Positions 34,945 through 44,268 of a stretch of DNA of 64,000 nucleotides are shown here, one piece after another (position 1 is the stretch's first letter; each line of letters starts with the position of its first letter). Location: assembly GCF_030689305.1 (NCBI RefSeq), contig NZ_JAUYVM010000010.1:167824-231823 (forward strand), written 5' to 3'. Position numbers and translations under genes: made by a program. Source of the DNA: Vibrio penaeicida. Lineage in GTDB: Bacteria > Pseudomonadota > Gammaproteobacteria > Enterobacterales > Vibrionaceae. The notes beneath the pieces are model-generated. The model made no database searches. It was not told where the DNA came from and worked only from the letters and a program-made list of their open reading frames with translations.

Positions 34945-34969
34945 AAAAAGGCTCAAATGAGCCTTTTTT
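34945..34969. terminator. Bidirectional terminator between hybrid kinase and CstA-type gene
   Basis: AAAAAGGCTCA / TGAGCCTTTTT arms with a minimal loop and six T on the plus side; the A-tract gives a T-run on the minus strand. It lies between convergent genes. Confidence 0.88.
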
Positions 34970-35003
34970 CATCTTCTACACAGAAATATTCTACTCTTAG
35001 CGG

Positions 35004-36494
35004 TTATACCGTTTTTGGAGTGGACGAAGGTGTTTCTTCGTCTGCGAGTTCAGATTCACCTTTGCCTTTCGAAGTTTTAATCACGTAAGTCGTTATAAGT
35101 AGCGCAACGATAATACCCGCCACTGTCGAGAAATTAATTGGAAGACCAAAGCCGAGCTGATTGTTGCTTAAGATGAAGCTCACACACACCGTTGTCATGA
35201 AAATAGCGGGTACGGTGGTGATCCAGTGGAGTTTGTTGTGGCGAAGTAGATAAGCGGATGCCGTCCACAGCATCATAACCGCAGTGGACTGATTTGCGAA
35301 TCCGAAGTAACGCCAAATGATGCCAAAATCAACCTGAGTCAAGATGCCACCCAACACAAACAAAGGGATAGCCATCATGAGACGATTACGCAGTGTTTTT
35401 TGCTCCATGTTGAAGTATTCAGCCAGAATCAAGCGGCTAGAACGAAACGCTGTATCACCGGAAGTGATTGGAAGAATAACAACCCCCAAGAACGCAAGAA
35501 CACCGCCGAATACACCCAGTAGCCCAAATGAAGCGCTGTACACGACATTTCCTGGTCCACCATTAGCCACGGCATCAGACAGAGACTCTACCGAGCCGAA
35601 GAACGACAGCGCTAATGCACACCAAATAAGGGCGATGACACCTTCACCAATCATCGCGCCATAAAAGATAAAGCGACCATTCTTTTCATTTTCCATACAA
35701 CGAGCCATAAGAGGCGACTGAGTGGCATGGAAACCAGAAATAGCACCGCATGCAATAGTAATAAATAACGCTGGCCACAACGGTAAGTCATTAGGGTTCA
35801 TGTTGGTGAACATGTCGCTGACTTCGTATCCCCCTAGAATGGTATGTTCGTCAGACACGCCAATCGCGGTTATAAGTCCAACAGACATAAAGATGAGCAG
35901 TGCACCGAACAATGGGTAGAAACGCCCAATGATTTTGTCTACTGGGACAACGGTAGCAATGATGTAATAAGCAAAGATAAACACCACCATGGATGTCATG
36001 GTGACGGTGAAATCTGTTTGATCATTGATGAGGTTGGTTATCATACCGGCAGGCGCTGAAACAAAGACCACCCCGACCAATAACAGTAGGACAATGGCAA
36101 AAATATTCATAAAGTGTTTTGCGCCATTACCTAAGTAGCGACCAGTAATGGTGGGTACGGATGCCCCTCCATTTCTTACGGAAAGCATACCAGAGAAATA
36201 ATCATGTACAGCGCCAGCAAATATACAGCCAAGGACAATCCAAAGCATTGCCGCAGGGCCATACAAAGCACCCATAATCGGACCGAAAATAGGGCCGACA
36301 CCAGCAATATTTAGTAATTGCACCAAATACACTTTCTTGTTCGACATTGGCACAAAATCAACACCATCTTGCTTTGTATAAGCGGGTGTTTGACGATGTT
36401 CTTTAATACCAAATATACGTTCGACGAACGTACCATATATAAAATATCCGCCGATAAGTGCAGCGACACACATGAGAAACCACAACATATTCAC
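35004..36494 (-). CDS. CstA-family carbon starvation/pyruvate transporter
   Basis: 496-residue membrane protein of the CstA family, with about 12 spans. Family segments include YFIYGTFVERIFG, the NKKVYLVQLLNIAGVGPIFGPI-like stretch (split over residues 52-72), HDYFSGMLSVRNGG and GDTAFRSSRL. It is much shorter than E. coli CstA and BtsT (about 700 aa), so belongs to the short branch. CstA and BtsT import pyruvate or peptides; pyruvate is the likely substrate here, since LytTR-type repeats lie upstream and a LytS/LytTR pair lies 5 kb away. Confidence 0.85.
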   Translation of the reverse strand: MNMLWFLMCVAALIGGYFIYGTFVERIFGIKEHRQTPAYTKQDGVDFVPMSNKKVYLVQLLNIAGVGPIFGPIMGALYGPAAMLWIVLGCIFAGAVHDYFSGMLSVRNGGASVPTITGRYLGNGAKHFMNIFAIVLLLLVGVVFVSAPAGMITNLINDQTDFTVTMTSMVVFIFAYYIIATVVPVDKIIGRFYPLFGALLIFMSVGLITAIGVSDEHTILGGYEVSDMFTNMNPNDLPLWPALFITIACGAISGFHATQSPLMARCMENEKNGRFIFYGAMIGEGVIALIWCALALSFFGSVESLSDAVANGGPGNVVYSASFGLLGVFGGVLAFLGVVILPITSGDTAFRSSRLILAEYFNMEQKTLRNRLMMAIPLFVLGGILTQVDFGIIWRYFGFANQSTAVMMLWTASAYLLRHNKLHWITTVPAIFMTTVCVSFILSNNQLGFGLPINFSTVAGIIVALLITTYVIKTSKGKGESELADEETPSSTPKTV

Positions 36495-36568
36495 ATCCCG
36501 TGTAATTATTTAAACTCTTCACCTTGGATAGTAAAACAGGGAAATACTGACTTCATTGGCTACAGAGT

Positions 36569-36616
36569 TGAGTGGTGATATGGCAGGTTAAGTGGTTGCT
36601 ATTAGGAATAAGTGGT
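36569..36616 (-). promoter_or_regulatory. Three LytTR-type direct repeats upstream of CstA-type transporter
   Basis: On the minus strand, ACCACTTA (36616-36609), ACCACTTA (36596-36589) and ACCACTCA (36576-36569): three copies at exact 20-bp spacing, 75-122 bp before the transporter start. This resembles the known E. coli BtsR target (ACC-x-CT-x-A repeated with a 13-bp spacer) and the general LytTR pattern of direct repeats about two helical turns apart. Confidence 0.75.
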
Positions 36617-36975
36617 TTTACTCACTAGAGGATGTGAGCTTACTCTTCAGTGCGGGTACTTTGGGGGGTCGATGCTAATCAATACCCTTCGCAAAGTTGA
36701 GAATTACAGTGGAATATGAAAGTCATTTTAAACAGTGTGGTTATCAACTATTTGATCAAATAGATATTTAATCTTCTTTCTTGTCTTATTTATGAGAACT
36801 CTTTGGCTGTTGATGATATAGGGCTTCTTGTGTTTTCTCTCTGGCTCCATTACTTATGAGCAATAAAAAGAATGAATTGAGCTAAATACAAAAGTTAATG
36901 CTCTCAAGGCAGGTTCGCAGTCATAGTGAATTCAGTTCACTCGAATATGTCACTCTACTTTTAAACAGGACGTTC
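36617..36975. other. Gene-free region before the AmiC-like gene
   Basis: About 360 bp of AT-rich sequence between the LytTR repeats and the RBS of the next gene. No credible gene or strong hairpin seen; a 70-residue frame at 36898-37110 overlaps the real gene out of frame and is not supported. Confidence 0.4.
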
Positions 36976-36988
36976 AAGAGGAGTTTCG

Positions 36989-38068
36989 ATGAAGACCATT
37001 CCCATCGGCGTACTTTATTCAAGTCAAAGCCAGTACCGAAAAGTAAGCTATCAAACTTTGATAGGTACACAGTTTGGTATTTCGCAAGTGAACGCCAATC
37101 CTCGATTTAATTTCAAGTTAGGCGCTATCCATAAAGACCCATTTGGCGACTTACCTCGTTATGCAAAACAGACTGAGCGCCTTTTTAACCAGGGGGTTGA
37201 GCACATCTTTGGTACGACAACTCTAGATTCTAGAATGTTAGCCTTGGATGTTGTTCAGCGTCACTCTGGGCTGCTCTGGACCTCCTCTCTGTCTGGGGCT
37301 CAACCCAAGCACCCCAATTTGTTGGAATTCGGATCCTCTCCGGAGCAGCACCTTCTTCCATTGCTTGAATATTCCTTTGCGAAATATGGTCCTCATGGTG
37401 CGGTCGTTAGCCCTAACGATCAGCTCGGCTGGGATTTAAGTGCGCTGACATCTTCTTTCTCCGACGCTGGAGGCGGTGCCTTGAGTTTTAACAACTTTTA
37501 TCGAGAAGGTTGCCAAACTTTTGAATACACATTGAAATCTCTGCTGATTGACCCCCCTAAATTTGTCGTAAACCATTTGATGGGGAATTCGAGTTACGCT
37601 TTTCTAAAAGAGCTTAACCAGCGTTGGAAAGGTAAACCTATTCCAGTCATTTGCACACACCTAAGTCGCAGTGAGTCAGTCGCTTTGGGGGCTCTACCTA
37701 ATTTAGTCTTATTGTGTGGGAGTAATTTCTTTGAGCAAGTTAACCCCATGTTTTCTCAGCGCGTATACCGAGATTTTGCGAAAGTGTACGTTTCTGGTGG
37801 CTTTGTTTCAGCTTATTTATCTGTGCTGGCATTGGCGTACTCAATCAAACGAGCTGAAAGTTCAGATCCGAAAGACGTCAAGCGAGCACTCACCTCGATT
37901 GCTTTGCCTGCTCCATTTGGCGGAAAAGCGCTTTTTACCAATCAGTACTTAAAGCAGCCCAGTTTCGTTGCCCAGCTCAATGAGGAAGACGTTACCTTAT
38001 TGGAAACGGAAAACGTGTGCTCAGAAAGAAGAACAATCAATACTTCGCAAATTGCTGCCTTAGAATAA
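36989..38068 (+). CDS. AmiC-like periplasmic-binding-fold protein without signal peptide
   Basis: 359-residue type I periplasmic-binding-protein fold, closest to the UrtA/AmiC group (starts IPIGVLYSSQSQYRKV, later HLMGNSSYAFLKELN and SGGFVSAYLSVLALAYSIKRA). It has no signal peptide, as in Pseudomonas AmiC, a cytoplasmic amide sensor that holds back the antiterminator AmiR. No amiR-like ANTAR gene, amidase or urea/amide transporter is adjacent, so its partner is unknown. RBS GAGGAG is six bases before the ATG. Confidence 0.78.
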   Translation: MKTIPIGVLYSSQSQYRKVSYQTLIGTQFGISQVNANPRFNFKLGAIHKDPFGDLPRYAKQTERLFNQGVEHIFGTTTLDSRMLALDVVQRHSGLLWTSSLSGAQPKHPNLLEFGSSPEQHLLPLLEYSFAKYGPHGAVVSPNDQLGWDLSALTSSFSDAGGGALSFNNFYREGCQTFEYTLKSLLIDPPKFVVNHLMGNSSYAFLKELNQRWKGKPIPVICTHLSRSESVALGALPNLVLLCGSNFFEQVNPMFSQRVYRDFAKVYVSGGFVSAYLSVLALAYSIKRAESSDPKDVKRALTSIALPAPFGGKALFTNQYLKQPSFVAQLNEEDVTLLETENVCSERRTINTSQIAALE

Positions 38069-38131
38069 AATCAGGCAGAGCCTGTGCTTTCATCGTAAAC
38101 TGATAGTTCTAGGTAAATATCAGGTATAACA

Positions 38132-38482
38132 ATGAAACAACGTTTAGTGGCTTTAGTAATGGGAACATTGCTTGTTGGGTGTTCACCCAGCGAGTTTTTG
38201 ACCGATGACAGCGACTGGTATTCAGTTGGCTACCGAGATGGCGTGAAAGGTCAGACCCAGCGTTCTTTTCAAGATTTGGCGGAGTATGGTCAAGTAAATC
38301 ATGCAGATTATGATCAAGGTTACCTCGCTGGTGTCAAAGAGTATTGCAATCCCGGCTTTGCTTATCAGATAGGGCTGTCCGGCAGTTTTTATGAAGGTGT
38401 TTGTGAGGGCATGCCAGAAGCACAAAAGTTTCGTATGGAATGGCAACGAGGCTGGAATCAAGGTTCAGGGCGAAGCGAATAA
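38132..38482 (+). CDS. DUF2799 lipoprotein
   Basis: 116-residue predicted lipoprotein: signal peptide with lipobox LVGC (Cys17). The mature part shows the DUF2799 pattern of short Gly/Tyr repeats (YSVGYRDGVKGQ, YDQGYLAGVKEYCNP, GLSGSFYEGVC) with two conserved Cys that may pair. Function not known. It follows the AmiC-like gene by 63 bp and is convergent with murQ. Confidence 0.85.
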   Translation: MKQRLVALVMGTLLVGCSPSEFLTDDSDWYSVGYRDGVKGQTQRSFQDLAEYGQVNHADYDQGYLAGVKEYCNPGFAYQIGLSGSFYEGVCEGMPEAQKFRMEWQRGWNQGSGRSE

Positions 38483-38528
38483 CTTCGCCTGATTCATTGA
38501 GATTGAAAAGAGAATCCCTGAAAGAAAT

Positions 38529-39494
38529 TTATTGTGGGGATGTTTTGTTTTGCTTTTCGATCTCTGACTCTTCTGCTTGGGATGTTTCGACTGCACGGCG
38601 TAAAAAACCTTGTTGGTTTGATAACTGTTTTTGGGCTGTGTTGAGATCCGAGCCAGTCAGTAACATCAGGATCGCCAGCTTCACATCATACTGGGTTTGT
38701 TCTAACTTCTCTCTGGCTTCCTCTTTTGCACAATCCGTTGCCTGAACAACAATTCTAACGGCACGGGCAATGAGTTTTTCGTTACTGGCTTTTACATCCA
38801 CCATGAGGTTTTGGTAGCTTTTCCCTATTCGGATCATGCTAGCTGTTGAAAGCATGTTCAGTACGAGTTTCTGAGCCGTACCCGACTTCAAACGCGTCGA
38901 CCCGGTTAACGCTTCGGGGCCAACGACTGGGCTAATGGCGAGTTGAGCACATTGCGCAATGGGAGAGCTAGGGTTGCAAGACAATGCGATAGAGTAGGCT
39001 CCAACTTCATTGGCGTATTCCAAACCACCTATCACATAAGGGGTTCTGCCACTGGCAGCAATGCCAACCACAACGTCTTTTTCGGTCAAGGTAATGGCTG
39101 ACAAATCCTCTTTACCTAAGAGTTTATTGTCTTCTGCGCCCTCCTGAGCTTTAAACATTGCTTCTTTCCCGCCCGCAATAAGCCCGATGACCATTTGATC
39201 TGACACGCCAAACGTGGGAGGGCATTCAGAAGCATCCAAAACACCTAAACGACCGCTAGTTCCCGCGCCTAAATAGATAAGTCTGCCACTCTGTAAGAAA
39301 GCGTTGGAAATCTTGTCTACCGCAGAGGCGATATTGGGGAGTTCTTTTGCTATGGCTGTTGGGACTTGCTGATCTTGCTGATTGAGTTTTTCAACGATTT
39401 CAAGCGAAGACAAAAGATCGATATCCATGGTGTCAGGGTTTCGTCCTTCCGACACAAGGTGTGCAAGAGCAGAGAGTAGTGCGTCATTAGCCAT
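38529..39494 (-). CDS. murQ: N-acetylmuramic acid 6-phosphate etherase MurQ
   Basis: Splits the lactyl ether of MurNAc-6-P to give GlcNAc-6-P, in murein recycling. The 321-residue protein has the SIS domain with YLGAGTSGRLGVLDASECPPTFG (about residues 73-95) and the second motif VGIAASGRTPYVIGGL. C-terminal helical residues are about 15-20 longer than in E. coli MurQ (298 aa). It lies 47 bp downstream of anmK on the same strand and uses its product. Confidence 0.94.
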   Translation of the reverse strand: MANDALLSALAHLVSEGRNPDTMDIDLLSSLEIVEKLNQQDQQVPTAIAKELPNIASAVDKISNAFLQSGRLIYLGAGTSGRLGVLDASECPPTFGVSDQMVIGLIAGGKEAMFKAQEGAEDNKLLGKEDLSAITLTEKDVVVGIAASGRTPYVIGGLEYANEVGAYSIALSCNPSSPIAQCAQLAISPVVGPEALTGSTRLKSGTAQKLVLNMLSTASMIRIGKSYQNLMVDVKASNEKLIARAVRIVVQATDCAKEEAREKLEQTQYDVKLAILMLLTGSDLNTAQKQLSNQQGFLRRAVETSQAEESEIEKQNKTSPQ

Positions 39495-39541
39495 GATGTT
39501 GTCCGTATTAGTATTTGCGACTTTTCGTATTCGTGACGAGT

Positions 39542-40672
39542 TTAATTTGCGAGGTATATTACACCTAATGAAGCGAGTTGACGTGCTCCAGTTACCTCAG
39601 GCGCATTACTAGGAAGGGCATGAACTCGTCGTTGGGCTAGCCAGGCAAATGCCATTGCTTCCATGAATTCGCTGTCAACGCCCGTATTTTTGGTATCTTT
39701 AACATGCCAAGTTGGGAGAAATTCATTGAGTCGACTCATCAATACTGGGTTCATAGCGCCTCCTCCACAAACCAACAAAGTAGGCTCGTCGCCGAAAATT
39801 TGCTTATCTACTTCTAAGGCAATGCTGGATGCGGTGAGATCCAAGAGCGTAGCTTGTATATCCTCTGGTTCTAGATGAGTAATACCATCAAACTGATTCA
39901 ACCAACTCAGGTTAAAAAGCTCTCTCCCTGTACTTTTCGGGGAGGCAAGAGAAAAGTAAGGATCCGACATAAACTGCGCGAGTAGAGCAGGGTTAACTTT
40001 GCCAGAACTGGCGAACGCACCGCCTTTATCGAAGGGCTGACCGGTATGCTTTTGGCACCAAGCGTCCATTAGCATGTTGCCTGGCCCTGTATCGTAACCA
40101 ATTAGTGGGGAAGTAGGGGGTAGTACGGAAATGTTGGCAATTCCACCGATATTCAAAATAACCGTGGTGGACTCTTGGGATTCATACAACCACTGATGAA
40201 AAGCGGGGACTAACGGCGCGCCTTGCCCCCCTAGCGCCATATCTTTTCGGCGAAAGTCGGCAATAGTATCAATACCTGTTTGGGAAGCTATTATGTTTGC
40301 ATCCCCTAATTGCATAGTAAAACGAGTATCTCCAGTAGGCTGGTGGAAAACAGTTTGCCCATGGCAACCAATTGCTGCGATATCTTGCTTCTCTATCGAC
40401 GTGGTTTTCAGTAATGCATTGACACTGTCAGCAAAGAGAGCGCCAAGGTCATGATCGAGCTCACCGATGGTTTTCACGCTTGCCGGTTGCCCTTCACATA
40501 GGGCTAGAACTCTCTGTTTGAGCTCTATAGGCATTGGATGAACATAGCTTTTGATGAGTGAAATATCGCTTTCAGATATTTCCGTCAAGGCAACATCAAC
40601 GCCATCCAAACTCGTTCCGGACATCACGCCAATGTAATATTGATTTTGATTCACCCTGCGACTCCCTGACAT
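39542..40672 (-). CDS. anmK: Anhydro-N-acetylmuramic acid kinase AnmK
   Basis: Opens and phosphorylates 1,6-anhydroMurNAc released by NagZ and amidases, giving MurNAc-6-P for MurQ. The 376-residue protein has the signatures GVMSGTSLDGVDVAL (about 15-29), GCHGQTVFHQP, NIGGIANIS and DTGPGNMLMDAW. It is divergent from nagZ over 88 bp and in an apparent operon with murQ, so the recycling steps are encoded together. Confidence 0.95.
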   Translation of the reverse strand: MSGSRRVNQNQYYIGVMSGTSLDGVDVALTEISESDISLIKSYVHPMPIELKQRVLALCEGQPASVKTIGELDHDLGALFADSVNALLKTTSIEKQDIAAIGCHGQTVFHQPTGDTRFTMQLGDANIIASQTGIDTIADFRRKDMALGGQGAPLVPAFHQWLYESQESTTVILNIGGIANISVLPPTSPLIGYDTGPGNMLMDAWCQKHTGQPFDKGGAFASSGKVNPALLAQFMSDPYFSLASPKSTGRELFNLSWLNQFDGITHLEPEDIQATLLDLTASSIALEVDKQIFGDEPTLLVCGGGAMNPVLMSRLNEFLPTWHVKDTKNTGVDSEFMEAMAFAWLAQRRVHALPSNAPEVTGARQLASLGVIYLAN

Positions 40673-40760
40673 TAAATTAACTGACTACGTTAAAAGATTT
40701 TTGTAATAATAAAGCGAATATTCTTAATTGGTTAGTTAAAACTACGAGGCTTTGAACATA

Positions 40761-41747
40761 ATGGGACTACTTTGGATTGATGTTGCCGGATACGAGCTGG
40801 ATGCAGAAGACAAAGAAATACTGCAACACCCAACTGTAGGTGGGGTGATCCTGTTTTCGCGCAATTATTACGATAATGAGCAATTACTTGCGTTGAACAA
40901 AAGCATCCGACAAGCCACCAACCGCCCAATATTGATTGGGGTGGATCAAGAAGGTGGACGTGTACAGCGCTTTAAAGAAGGGTTTAGCTTGATTCCACCT
41001 GCACAAAGCTTTGCCTTACAACCCAATGGCAAAGAGGTGGCAAAGCAAGCCGGGTTTTTGATGGCTGCCGAATTAATTGCCCATGATATCGACCTAAGTT
41101 TTGCCCCAGTTTTAGACAAAGGGCATGAATGTAAAGCCATTGGGAATCGCGCCTTTGGTGACGATATTGAAAGCATCGTGACGTACAGCTCGGCATTTAT
41201 GGAAGGAATGAAAACAGTTGGCATGGCGACAACAGGAAAGCACTTTCCTGGTCATGGCGGTGTAATAACCGATACCCACTATGAAACAGCCAAAGACGAA
41301 AGAGACTTCATTTTCGAACAAGATATGGCTGTGTTTAAGGCACATATAGAATCGGGTGTGTTAGATGCCATGATGCCAGCGCATGTTATTTACCCTGAAT
41401 ACGACTCACAGCCAGCCAGTGGCAGCCCTTATTGGTTGAAACAAGTATTAAGAGAGCAGTTAGGATTCGAGGGCATCGTTTTTTCTGACGATCTTAGTAT
41501 GGAAGGGGCGGGAGTAATGGGATCACCAGCAGAGCGTGCAATGCAATCGCTTGAGGCTGGGTGTGACATGTTACTGATGTGCAACAACCGTGACTATACC
41601 GTTAGTGCGTTGGACAAACTGCCTATAAGTACCGTACCCAACGCAACAAGCTTGCTGAAAAAGCAAAGCTTCTCCTTGAGCGAGCTGCGAATCAGTGAAG
41701 AATGGAAATCGGCATCGGAAGCCATGAAGCGAATGCTGGATTGTTAA
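40761..41747 (+). CDS. nagZ: Beta-N-acetylhexosaminidase NagZ
   Basis: Cytoplasmic family 3 glycosidase that removes GlcNAc from anhydro-muropeptides. Features: VGGVILFSRNY, GVDQEGGRVQRF, the catalytic loop KHFPGHGGVITDTH with the acid/base His, and the nucleophile Asp in VFSDDLSMEGAG. I chose ATG 40761 (328 aa, MGLLWIDVAGYELDAED) rather than TTG 40752, from family N-termini. Supplies the substrate of AnmK, encoded divergently. Confidence 0.95.
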   Translation: MGLLWIDVAGYELDAEDKEILQHPTVGGVILFSRNYYDNEQLLALNKSIRQATNRPILIGVDQEGGRVQRFKEGFSLIPPAQSFALQPNGKEVAKQAGFLMAAELIAHDIDLSFAPVLDKGHECKAIGNRAFGDDIESIVTYSSAFMEGMKTVGMATTGKHFPGHGGVITDTHYETAKDERDFIFEQDMAVFKAHIESGVLDAMMPAHVIYPEYDSQPASGSPYWLKQVLREQLGFEGIVFSDDLSMEGAGVMGSPAERAMQSLEAGCDMLLMCNNRDYTVSALDKLPISTVPNATSLLKKQSFSLSELRISEEWKSASEAMKRMLDC

Positions 41748-41790
41748 ATTCAACAAACCCTAATCATTCGGCTTAACGGCTTAACGGTTT

Positions 41791-42513
41791 TTACTGAATA
41801 CCTAGTGTCTCTTTTAAACTCTTCAAAAATCTTCGGCTGACGGGCACAGGTTGCCCGCTTTGCGTAATAATTTCAGCAAGACCGTGTTCCAACAATTTAA
41901 TTTCCCGAATCGCTTGGGTGTTAACCAGATACTGGCGATGACACCGCAATAACGAGGTTTTTTGTTCGAGCACTTTAAGCGTTAGCTGACTCGTAGCGGT
42001 TTGCTCAGCGGTTTTCACTTGCACCCCTGAAATGTCAGTGTAAGCAAACTCAACATCGTGGATTGGGATAATGACAATGCGATTTAGCCCAATACAAGGG
42101 ACTTGCTCTAATTTATCTTGCGTGAATGCAGATATGTTTTGAGGCTCTTTTAACCGAGCGGTTTTAACCAAGCGAGAAACACACTTTTGAAGTCGAGATG
42201 GTTTGATGGGTTTTAAGAGGTAATCGAATGCATTGTCCTCAAAAGCCTGAATCGCATATTGGTCGTAAGCAGTAACAAACACTACATTGGGCATGGTATC
42301 TGGATCGAGCATAGAGAGCAGTTCAATACCACTAATCTGAGGCATATGAATATCCAAAAAAACCACGTCCGGCTTACAGGCGTTGATTTTCTTTAACCCT
42401 TCAATGGCATTACTGGCTTGGTCGATGACATCGATCTCCTGGGTTTCTGCCATTAATTCGCACAGTTCTTCTCGAGCAAATTGTTCATCATCAATGATTA
42501 AAGCGGTCAGCAT
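41791..42513 (-). CDS. LytTR-family response regulator (BtsR/YehT-like)
   Basis: 240-residue regulator: receiver domain with acceptor Asp54 (VVFLDIHMPQISG) and C-terminal LytTR DNA-binding domain (about 140-238, ending LLRCHRQYLVNTQAIREI and VPVSRRFLKSLKE). It overlaps the kinase gene by 7 bp, so the two are translationally coupled. LytTR proteins bind direct repeats about 20-21 bp apart; such repeats lie upstream of the CstA-type gene 5 kb away, which I infer to be a target. In E. coli the related BtsSR pair senses pyruvate and activates btsT. Confidence 0.9.
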   Translation of the reverse strand: MLTALIIDDEQFAREELCELMAETQEIDVIDQASNAIEGLKKINACKPDVVFLDIHMPQISGIELLSMLDPDTMPNVVFVTAYDQYAIQAFEDNAFDYLLKPIKPSRLQKCVSRLVKTARLKEPQNISAFTQDKLEQVPCIGLNRIVIIPIHDVEFAYTDISGVQVKTAEQTATSQLTLKVLEQKTSLLRCHRQYLVNTQAIREIKLLEHGLAEIITQSGQPVPVSRRFLKSLKETLGIQ

Positions 42514-44195
42514 TCCTTTGCCTCTGTCGTCGGGAGTTTAAAGCTCATTCTTGTGTATTTCTGTGGCTGGCAGTCTATATGTAAAGTTGATGGTCGCCCC
42601 AGTAGGTTAGCGAGGCGTTTATTCACAATATCCAGCCCTAACCCAGAGTGGTTCTGTGCAGGTGCTTGATAGAGCCCCGCATTGTCTTCAACCACTATGG
42701 TGTGCTCACCGTTTTCGGTATGGCTATATATTCGAACTTTACCATTTTCTAAAAGCTGAGAAATACCGTGTTTGATAGCATTTTCGACCAGAGGCTGTAG
42801 GGTAAAGCTGGGTATGATTTTTTCTAGCAAGGCATCATCTATCGCCCACTCAACTTCTAGACGATCGCTAAAACGCGCTTTTTCAATGGTGAGATACGCA
42901 TTTACGTGTTCCAGTTCTTCTTTCAGCCGAACCGTCTCTATATTTTGCTTAAGATTACTCCGGAAGAATTGAGACAAGTGTTGAATTAGATCCCTAGCCT
43001 TATCTGGGTCTCGCCTTGTAATGGCGCTGATGGTATTCAAAGCATTGAACAGAAAATGCGGGTTAACTTGAGCGTGAAGTAGCTTAATTTCAGCCTGAGT
43101 GAGAAGCGTTTGTTGTTCTTGATAATCGCCATACAAAATCTGGCTGGAAAGCAGTTGGGCTATGCCCTCCGCCATCGACATATTGATAGTGGAAAACAGC
43201 TTTCGTTTGGGTTCATAAAGCTTGATGGTACCTATTACATCCTCTCCGGTTTTTAAAGGAATAATCAGCGCTGAGCCTAGCTTACAATTCTCAGATAAAG
43301 AGCACTGGTAGGGCTGTTCTCTGCCATCAAGGTAAATGATTTTGTTGTTGGAAATCGCATCTAGAGTGCTTTTCGATGATATGGGGGTATTGGGTTTATG
43401 GTGATCATCACCTATGCCCACAAAGGCAAGAATCTTATCTTTGTCGGTAATGGATACAGCACCCACTTTGGTTTCTTCATAGATAATACGGGCTATCTTG
43501 TTTGCGTTATTGGCATTAAATCCAGAGCTTAGAATACCGACTGAACGTTCTGCTATCGTAAGTGCTCGCCGAGAAAATGCGGCGGAGTACTTTTCGAAAA
43601 TGGTTTTTCTATCTTGTAAGATGCTCATGAACAGGGCTGCACCAACAGAGTTAGCGATGATCATTGGTGCTGCAATGGCGGAGACCAACTGATAAGACTG
43701 CGCAAAAGGCTTTGCCACGATCAATATAATCAACATCTGAACAACTTCTGCAAAGAGTGTGACGGAGAAGACCACCAAGGGGTTGAAGAGTTGGCTCGAC
43801 CTGTTTTTTCTTACGTAGTAACTATGCAGTACGCCTCCAATGAGTCCTTCTGCTGTTGTTGATATTGCGCAGGCAACATCGGTAAAACCACCAAGAGAGT
43901 AACGATGCATTCCCCCCGTAAGACCGACTGCAAAGCCAACAACCGGCCCACCAAATAAGCCTCCCATGACTGCGCCAATGGCTCGCGTGTTGGCGATCGC
44001 ATCATTAATCTGTAAGCCAAAGTACGTCCCCATAATGCAAAACAAAGAAAAAAGGACGTAACAGCTAAGTTTGTGGCTTAAACGCGTAGAAATACTAAGT
44101 AGTGGCAAAAAAATAGGGGTTTTACTCAGCATATAAGCCAGTACAAGGTATACGCACATCTGCTGAAGTAAAGATAGTATGAGGTCCATAGCCAC
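42507..44195 (-). CDS. LytS-type sensor histidine kinase (BtsS/YehU-like)
   Basis: 562-residue inner-membrane sensor. The N-terminal half has several membrane spans of the 5TM-5TMR_LYT type (GAVMGGLFGGPVVGFAVG and GGMHRYSLGGFTDVACA are typical), then a GAF domain (about 215-355), a His_kinase domain with phospho-acceptor His380 in QVNPHFLFNALN, and a short HATPase domain (PLVENAIKHGIS, GLGLDIVNKRL). Pairs with the overlapping LytTR regulator. The ligand is unproven; pyruvate is the likely one by analogy with BtsS. Confidence 0.9.
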   Translation of the reverse strand: MAMDLILSLLQQMCVYLVLAYMLSKTPIFLPLLSISTRLSHKLSCYVLFSLFCIMGTYFGLQINDAIANTRAIGAVMGGLFGGPVVGFAVGLTGGMHRYSLGGFTDVACAISTTAEGLIGGVLHSYYVRKNRSSQLFNPLVVFSVTLFAEVVQMLIILIVAKPFAQSYQLVSAIAAPMIIANSVGAALFMSILQDRKTIFEKYSAAFSRRALTIAERSVGILSSGFNANNANKIARIIYEETKVGAVSITDKDKILAFVGIGDDHHKPNTPISSKSTLDAISNNKIIYLDGREQPYQCSLSENCKLGSALIIPLKTGEDVIGTIKLYEPKRKLFSTINMSMAEGIAQLLSSQILYGDYQEQQTLLTQAEIKLLHAQVNPHFLFNALNTISAITRRDPDKARDLIQHLSQFFRSNLKQNIETVRLKEELEHVNAYLTIEKARFSDRLEVEWAIDDALLEKIIPSFTLQPLVENAIKHGISQLLENGKVRIYSHTENGEHTIVVEDNAGLYQAPAQNHSGLGLDIVNKRLANLLGRPSTLHIDCQPQKYTRMSFKLPTTEAKEC

Positions 44196-44268
44196 TTTCC
44201 GTAATTATTTAAGGCTATTTTAATCGATAATGTTCTCTGTAAGTTGTTAAGGAGCTCGTAATTCTAGG

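Noticed and set aside
36898..37110. 70-residue frame overlapping the start of the AmiC-like gene
   Set aside because: Out of frame with the real gene, which has GAGGAG before ATG 36989.
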